Below, piece by piece: positions 45,584 through 54,500 of a stretch of 64,000 nt of DNA (its first letter is position 1; each line of letters opens with the position of its first letter). The notes beneath the pieces are model-generated. The model saw only the letters and a program-made list of their open reading frames with translations, was not told where the DNA came from and searched no databases. Both the position numbers and the translations under genes were made by a program. The DNA is from Symbiodinium natans (taxonomy: Eukaryota > Sar > Dinophyceae > Suessiales > Symbiodiniaceae). The stretch spans positions 62,001 to 126,000 of the forward strand of contig CAJNDS010002805.1 in assembly GCA_905221605.1 (NCBI GenBank), given 5' to 3'.

Positions 45584-48500
45584 CAAAAAAAGACGAAAAA
45601 AAAAAAAGAACAAAGAGCGCGGCATTAGAGTCCACGTGGCTGACGGTTTCGGAACTGGGGCTTAAGCCTAACCCCTGAACGCTAAACCTCAAACCCTAAA
45701 CCCTACATCTTAAACCCTACATCCGAAACCCTAAACCCTGAACCCTAAACCCTAAACCCTGAACCCTAAGCCCTAAACCCTGAAACCTGAAAAGCCCTCT
45801 ATCCGAGGTTGGCCAAGGCACGTCCAGCCGCTTGGTGACTGCGGCAGCTCGCCGATCGAAGTGGCCACGAAACTCCGCAAGCTCCTCTCAAGTCCCCTAG
45901 GGTGTAGGGCTTAGAGGGTTTAGGGTTTAGGGTTTATAGGGTTTCTAGGGTTGATAGGGTTTCTAGGGATTCTAGGGTTTATAGGGTCTATAGAGTTTCT
46001 AGGGTTTCTAGGGCTTCCAGGGTTTATAGGGTTTATGGAGGTTCTAGAGTTTATAGGGTTTATAGAGTTTACAGGGTTTGTAGGGTTTAGGCGTTCAGGG
46101 TTTAGGGTGTAGAGTTTAGGGTTTATGATAGCTTGCTGATAACTTAGAACCCCTGAACCTCTACAAACCTTTACAGTTAAGAGCACGAAGGAAGCTCCAA
46201 GTGGAATGGGAGCGCGATTTGAGCATTGCCGTGAAAACCGACGCATCGTTTTCTGTTGACGAAAATTGAAACCACGCTAGCCGTTAGTCACAAAGTGGAC
46301 AGTTGGGCCAGACTTTTGACAAAGCAGGGTTGTCATGGCCCACCCGAACACTAAACGACCTAAAAATGTTAAACCCTAAGCCGCGCGAAGAGTGGCTCCC
46401 AACTTTCAATCCGCCTCCACGGCATCCGCGCGCAGCTTCTGCAAGTCCGAGCGGAGCCTCATTGTGCTTCTCTCGGCCCTAAGCCCCCCCAAACCCCCTA
46501 GCCCTCAACAATGAACCCCAAAACCCTAAAATCCTCGGTTCGTTGCTATTGAATTCGTCACTTCGGCTGGCTCACCAGAGCACGACTACATTCTGAAGCC
46601 CCGACTCTGGGCCCTAAGCCCTCCACCTTCCTAAGCCTTAAAGCCTAAAACAGTTGCAAGCCCTAACCCTAACAACCCCTAAGCCCTAAGCCCTAAGCCC
46701 CAAGCCCCAAGCCCTAAGCCCTAAACCCTAACAAACCCTAAGCCCTAAACCCTAAACCCTAAACCCTAAACCCTAAACCCCAGCAAGCCCTAAACCCTAA
46801 AAGGCCCTCAAGGTTGTAGAGTCCCTGAGTCCACTCCCCCTGGACACCCGAGCCTCCTGAACCCCATGCACCCTTCTGAAAATCTGCGAATGTCATCCAT
46901 GAAGGTCATCCGAAAGTAGGGTCTAGGGTTTAGGGCTTAGGGGTTTAGGGTTTAAGGTATGCTTCAATTGCGACTTATGGTTGAAGGCATGAAGGTTATC
47001 CGAAAGTAGGGTCAAGGGTTTAAGGTATGCTGAACTAGACCCGGGAGTAACCCAGGAATAAAAAGGGTGCCTGTTTCGGCTTTAAGGGGATGATGAGGGA
47101 ACCCCAACCCTTAAAAAAGGAAAATAGGGCCTACTCCCGGTCCTAGAAAACCCCGATTTCCTAAAACCCTCGAAGTCCCCGAGAAATCCAGACCCCTAAA
47201 CCCTAAACCCTAAACCCTAAACCCTAAACCCTAAACCCTAAACCCTAAACCCTAAACCCTGAACCCTAACCCTTCGGGTTGAAGGCTCCCCTATTCTGGG
47301 GTTTAGGGCTGAGAGGGCCGCGGGCTCCTGGAATGCAATCTGCTGGGGGAAGCCCTAAAAACCCTTAAAACATCCTTAAGCCCTAAACCCTACACCCTAA
47401 ACCCTCAACCCCGAGCCCTAGCCCTAAACCCTAAACCCTAAACCCGAAACCCTAAACCCTAAACCCTGAACCCACTTTCAGCTGCGGAGCTCGACCACGG
47501 GACCCCCGAGAATTCCCGCGAGCCGATCCCGGAGGGCGGCCAGGCGGGCGGCCTCGGCGACCTGAGCTGGGGTTTAGGGTTTAGGGTTTGGGGTTTAGGG
47601 CTTTGGGCGGATTTTGGGGTTTTAGGGTCCGCCGACCCTGGCGGCGTGTTGGATGGGTTTGAGGAGGTGAAAACCTCCCTCTTTCCCTCCTTACCCCCCA
47701 AAACGCGGCGGGGGGGGGGGGGTAGGGGGGGTCGGTGCACAATTTTTTTGTGGAGGACCGCGCCACCCGCACAGCGTAAACAGGCGGTCTCAACTATGCT
47801 CCAGCGGGGTCGGCGGCTTGAGCCGGAGGCTCTTAAATTTCAGGGTTTAGGGTTTAGGGCTTCAGGGTTCTGGGGCTTAGGGTTTAACGGTTTTTGGTTT
47901 TGGGGTGGGTTTTTGGGTTTTAGGGTTTTCATGTTTAAGTTTTAGGGTTTAGGGCTTAGGGGTCAGGGTTTGAGGTTTCGGGTTTTAGGGTTTTCAGGAT
48001 TTTCAGGGTTTAGAGTTGAGGGATTAGGGTTTAGGGTTTTCAGGGAAAAAGATTTAGGGTTTTGGGCTTTAGGGTTTAGGGTTTTCAAGGTTTAAGGGTT
48101 TTCGGGTTTAGGGCATTGGGGGTTTAGGATTTGAGGGTTTAAGGGTTTAGGGTGGAGGGCTTAGGGTTTAGGGCTTTAGGGTTTGAGGGTTTAGGTTTTC
48201 AGGGTTTGCGGTTTTAGGGTGTAGGGTTTAGGGTTTAAGGGTTTAAGGGTTTAAGGGTTTAAGGGTTTAAGGGTTTAAGGGTTTAGGGTTTCGGGTTTTA
48301 GGGTTTCAGGGTTTCAGGGTTTTCAGGGTTTTCAGGGTTTACGGTCTTATGGTTTGAGGTTTTTATGGTTTAGGCTTTTCAGGGTTTAGGGTGTTCATGG
48401 TTTTTAGGGTTTTAGGGTTTAGGGTTTTAAGGTTTTAGGTTTAGGGTTTTAGGGCTTTACGGTATTCAGGGCTTAGGATTTTAGGGTCTTAGGCTTGAGG

Positions 48501-51500
48501 GCCTTAGGGCTTTAGGATGTTGAGGGCGTAGGGTTTAGGGCGTTCCGGGCTTTAGGGTCTTAGGGTTCCAACCCTAAGGTTTAGGACTAAAGGTTTGGGG
48601 TTCAGGGTTTGGAGTGGCGGTGGCGGGGGCTAGTACGTTTCGAGTCTCTATGGAAGTGTGGCGTTCATGGCCTCGAGTTTCTATTGGGCAGTGAAAGATT
48701 GGTTTGGGGGTTTAGGGTGAAGTTTTTGGGTACGGCTTCTAAGCCCTAACCCCTGAAACCTTAAACCCTTTGTTGCTGGAGGTTTTTGGGGCTTCTTACT
48801 TGGCCTTTCAGGGACCACATTTCTGGGATGCCGGTCGTCCTCGAATATGTCCACTGGTCACTGGTGCATCCCGGCGAGAGATTCTCTGCCGCGCCATTCT
48901 CTTCCGCAGTGTTCGCAGCGTTGTCAACCTCGTCGGGCACCCATGCGATGGATCTTCGCTTGTGGACGCTGCGGGCCGCGGGGGCCAGGAAAGCTTCCAT
49001 TCCCTCGCGCTGTCCGAAGACCTTGTGCGTCATCAGGTACCTGTGCTCGTCGTTTCCCTGGTGTAGCGCGCCAAGTCCGGTGGTTGCGAGGTCTGGCTCG
49101 CTGAGCAAGTAACTGCTCAGCTTCCAGAGCCAGGGTTTAGGGTTTAGGGTTTAGGGTTGAGGGTTGAGGGTTTAGGGTTTAGGGTTTAGGGTTTAGGGTT
49201 GAGGGTTGAGGGTTGAGGGTTTAGGGTCCAAGGGTCAGGGAGAGGGATCTGATGAAACAAAAACACAGCGCCGCGCCTAGGGCCCTGGTCGCCGCAGCCC
49301 AAACATCCATTCAACCCCCCCTGGTTCTTGGTAGGGAATGAGGGAATGAGGTACCTTACATCCCCCTATATAATTCCCTCCCCATGTAATCCCTTCAAGG
49401 GAATATATAGGGGGATATAAGGTGCCTCATTCCCTCATTCCCTACTAAAAGCCAGCCAGTCAAGAGAAGGTTTCGGGGCCCCGGGTGGAGGGTTCTGAGG
49501 AAGCTTGGGGCTTAAGGCTTCCCAAACCCTAAACCCTAAACCCTAAACCCTAAACCCTAAACCCTATACCCTATACCCTATAAACCCTAAACCCTACAGC
49601 TCGGCCAGGGCTGCCACATTTTGTTGCAGCTCGCGATCCAGCCTGGGAGCTCCCAGGGTTTAGGGTTTAGGGTTTAGGGTTTAGGGTTTAGGGTTTAGGG
49701 TTTAGGGTTTAGGGTTTAGGGTTTAGGGTTTAGGGTTTAGGGTCCGGCTCAGCCGCTGAGGAGATTTCAGGGTACGTAGGGTGTGGGAGTTAGGGTTTTA
49801 CTAAGGTTTAGGATTTAGGGTTTAGGGTTTTGGGTTTAGGCTTTGGAGATTAGGAATTTAGGGTTTAGTCTTAGGAGTTTAGGGTATTCACACATTTTTA
49901 CAAACGTTTTGAATGTAAAATTGAACCCTAAACCATACTCCCCATACCTTCCGTATACCCTGCACCCTGAACTTTCCCAAGCCTCAAGAGTTCGAGGCTT
50001 GAGGTTCCCTACATCTACATGAGGGTCCCTTCTTGGGCTCCTGTTCTCACGCGGAGCCTTATATGTAGGGCACCCAACAGGAGACCATCAGAGAGTACCG
50101 GGTGGTTTCGGGCTTTACACCTAAACCCTGAGGCTTTTGTAGGGGTTGTAACCCTGAAGGCTGAGGGTTCTGGCGTCCACCAAAGGCCCCTCCTCTCGAC
50201 TCTGATAAGGGCGCCCTGAAACCGTACATCTTCACCCCAAACCTCATCACCTTAAAGCCCTATAACCCTAAGCCAAAAAAATCCAAGAATGCTGAACCCT
50301 GAAGCTCTACATCTGCAAAAAGGTTGAGGCCAAAGGGGCTCAGCGGCTTCTTTGTCGGCTGACTCCTTCTGCTCAAGCTGCGCCTTTTTTGGAGCTCAAA
50401 TTTAGGGTTTCGGTTTAGGGTGGAAGGTTTAGGGTGGAAGGTTTAGGGTTCAGGGTTTCAGGTCCGTTTGCTCCCAAGCCCGGCCCAAGCCCTAAGCCCA
50501 AAACCTTAACACATAAGCAATTTGCGGGCGCGTAGGTAGCCAGGACGCCAGGACCGCTAAGGTTTGTAGGGTTTTCCGTTTTCGGGTTTTGTGTTTGCTG
50601 ATTCATCCTGCACCCTTGCCCCCGAATGTCTGAGGCGTGTATTTCTTGGGGAAAAGGGCTTGGGATTTAGGGTTCAGGTTGGGACGTTCCCCCCTTATAC
50701 TAACAGCTCCTTGATACGGATTGTAACAGGGGGTACGAGTATACATCATAAGGGTGAACGTCCCAAGGTTCAGGGTTTGAGGGAGGCGTATAGCTAGAAA
50801 TGGCTTAGGGTTTAGGGTTTCGGGTTCACGGTTGGTTCAGGGAACTTGGGCTGGATATTACCGCTGGAAAAACCGCCAAACCCGCAATCTTCACCAGACC
50901 TCGGGCGCGTAGATGCCCTCTAAATGCCTATAACCTCCTTAACCTGAACCTCTTTGAGCCCTAGGCCCCAAAAACTCTGAAAACCCTAAACGCCGCACCC
51001 GTAAAACCTCTTTGAACCCCAGAGACTTAGAGGGCTTCGGGATTAGGGTTGTACAGGAGGCCTTAATAAATTAGAATAATCTTTTGAGGTATATTATCTT
51101 GGTAACACAGTAACCATGTTATAGTAAGGGTATCCTTGTCTTGGTTGGTTCCTAGTACTTTAAACTTTGAAAGGGAGCCTTGACCCAAAAGAAAGGGCAA
51201 AAGGGGTATCACTGGGCCCCCACGTTTTCGTATAATTCTGTAGGGACCATAAGGGACTATCATGTAACTTAGTCCCCCGACCCCTGTAGTACACGACACC
51301 CGTGACCCGTATAAACCCCATGAGCCCCATAAGCATAAACACCAGAAACCCCACAAACCCAATAAACCCTTCCAGCCCTTTCAACGCCACCAAGGCCTCT
51401 AAACACCCTAAACCTCGAAATTCCCCAAAAAGCCTAAAACCCTGCGCCTCTAAACGCCCAAAAAAACCCCAAACCCTGAACCTCCAATCCCTTCCGACCC

Positions 51501-54500
51501 CTAGAGTAGGTTTGTCCGCAAACCCCAAACTCCAAACCCTAAACCACCCGAAACCCTAAACCCTAAACCCTAACCCCCCCCCCCCTCCCGCCTGGTGCGC
51601 AGACTGCCTGGGATCTGGGACAGAAAAACCGGGCTTCACAGGGTGTGCAGGTTTGGGGTTTAGGCATCTAGCGTTTAGGCTTTAGATCCTGACTTAGGTT
51701 ATACGTCCCTAACTATAGTGAGTATAGTAAGGGGGCCCTACTTGTAGAAGGGGGAAACATTACAGCAACAAGCCCCTCAACCGGATAACAAGCCCCCAAA
51801 ACTCAAGGCCCTGAACCCCACGGAGCCTTGAGTCGGTGCGGTCTAGACCCAAACCCCCTAAACCCTATGCTAGATATTTGGTTTCGGGTTCAGGGGCTTA
51901 GGGTGCCAACTTCCGTAACCCTAAACCCTAAACCCTAAAACCCTAAAACTCTAAACCCTAAACCCTAAACCCTAAACCCTAAACCCTAAACCTAAACCCT
52001 AAACCCTAAACCCTAAACCCTTACTTCTGTGGCCAGGGGGCAAGGATGCTGCCCGGTCGGCGAGCGCGTCGACCGCTGTGCGCTGCGCCTGGGTCTACGC
52101 ACTTCTCTAGCATGCTTAGCATGCTAGGGTTTAGGTTTAGGGTTTAGGGTTTAGGGTTTAGGGGTTAGGGTTTGGGGTTTGGGGTTCGGGGTTTGGGTTT
52201 AGGGTTTAGGGTTTAGGGTCTAGTGTGTAGGGTTTAGGGTGCAGGGTTTAAGAGGGTTTAGGGTTGAGGGTTGAGGGTTTAAGCGACAGCAGCTCTGAGT
52301 ACCCATGAAATACCCCCCCAAGTCGGACCCACCAAGTCCGTGGGATCTTTCAGGATCTGGACCTCCGGACCAGTGGACCTTATTACGAAAGTAGGGCTTA
52401 GGGTTTAGGGTTTAGGGATTAGGTGTTGAGGCTTTAGCGTGTGGTTTCCCCTGCACCTTACAAGCCTTATCTGTAAACCGTATAAACCCCATGAACCTCA
52501 GAAGCCTCATAAACCTCAATGAACCTCATAAACCTTATAAACCTCATGCATCTTACACACCTTGAAGACCTTAGGAACCTCATTATCAGTTTTAGAGACC
52601 TTATAGGTTCTAGATATTGCAAACCATATAAGTTTCACAACCTTATAAGTAACAACTAATTGACTACCAAAGTAGCCTAGGGTTACTCACCTAGGGTTAC
52701 TCTGGGTCCTAGCCCTAAACACTAAACCCTAAGCCCAAGCTTCTGTCTGCAACAAGTGAGACCGCGAAGGCCATGTAACCCTCAACAGGGAGTTCTGTAG
52801 CACCAGCACGGTCTTTGATCCCAATTTTTGGGGCTCATTGGGTCCCCAAGGTCTACAAGCCCTAAACCCTAGACCCTAAACCCTAAACCCGAAACCCGAA
52901 ACCCCAAACCCTACCCCCCCCCCCCCCCCCCCCCAGCCCCCAATCGCCAAAAGCTCGGCCTGGCCTGGCGCTCCGTCCTGCGGCGCTCGAGCGACGCCTC
53001 ACCTAGGCTCAGGGTTTGCGAACTGTTTCTTTACTACGACCCCGCCCCCCCCCACCCCCCCTAAAACGAAAAAGACAGAAAACAAAAGCTACTATTTGCT
53101 TACGACCCCCCCCCCCCCAAAAAAAAAAAAGAGTGTGTATATGCATGTGTATATATGTTCTTCTTTATAAAGGATACTATAGGGATAAGTATGTTTCATT
53201 TCTAGGGGGGGTTCTTAAGCAAACGGTAGTTTAGGGCTTAGGGGTCAAGCTCTAGCGTTTAGGGCTTCGGGGTTCAGGGTTTGAAGGTTTGGTGCTTAGG
53301 GCTTTGGGGGTTCATCTTAAAGGTTGGAGGGTTTAGGGTTCAGGGCCCAGGGTTTAGGGTTTTGGGGTTTAGGGCTTTCAGGGTTTCAGGGTTTGGGGTT
53401 AGGGGTCTCTCGGGTCTAGGCTCACAAGGAAGGGAAAAATAGAGCACACATCCCACTCTTAAGGCGGCATGTTTGGGTCTTAGAAATTTGTAGGTTTCTT
53501 GTTGTTGAGTTCATAAGCCCCCCAACAAGTGTAGGGGGTGATAGTATCCCAAAAAGTGTAAAGTGTACTCATGCGGCTACTAAGGTTTAGGGTGTAGGGT
53601 TGTATGGCTTAGAATTAAGAGTTTAGGGGCCTAACGCTACCATGCTTTTGGATTTTGGATGGCGTACAACGTTGGTTTAGGTGTCCAGGTGAAACTGTCC
53701 CTGAAACCCAAAGCCCTAACTTAGACCCTGAACTTTCCCTAGACCCTAAACCCCAAACCCTAAACCCTCATCCCTAGTCCCACCCCGCTTCAGCCCCCCG
53801 GAACCATCCTGCGATGCAAAGGGGCGCTCCGCTGCCGCGGCCCTCAGTCGCTCCCTTTCGCTTGGGGCCGGCGGTGCCTGGCGGTTCGGGTTCTTGGGGT
53901 TTAGGGTTTAGGGTTTAGGGCTTAGGGTTTAGGGACTCCTGGGGCTTAGGGTGTAGGGCTCAGGGATTTCTAGGGCTGAGGGCGTAGGGCTTAGGGTCTA
54001 GAGCTTAGGGATTTACGGAGTTCGGGGAGTGGGGCTTAATTCGGATTTATGTGGTTTACGGTTAGGGCGTATAGGGTCTATGTACGTTGGACCTTTAGGG
54101 TTTATGTGAGCCTAGTAAAACCATGGAACGTGAAGCGGCCATTGGTGAGGACTTGGAGGAGTGGTTCGTCCCGTTCTGTTTTCTTCCGTCACTGCAGCTG
54201 CTGCACGTTTGTTGTTCAGTGGCCAGCTTTTTTTCGTCTGACCAGCTGAGCCGAGACCCAGGTGTCTCGAGAAAAGGCAAAACTTTTAAAGACTCGAAGC
54301 CTGCGTCCAGCTACCGAAAACCTGAACCCTAAACTCTAGACCCCAAACCCTAAACCCCAAACCCTAAACCCCGAAACCCTGAACCCTAAACCCTAAGCCC
54401 CAAGCCCCAAGTCCTAAGCCTAACGTCACCGCAGCTGCTGCAGGGCAGGGGCATCTCAAGCAAATTTACTTAAGTGAAAGGCACGGGCTTAGGCGACATT

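Noticed and set aside
45324-45692. 110-122-codon Gly/Ala/Gln or Pro/Cys-rich ORFs
   Set aside because: They arise from the TGCCCCCC octamer array and poly-C tract, open in several frames at once.
53016-53234. 72-codon ORF
   Set aside because: It translates a TIR element and its homopolymer arms.
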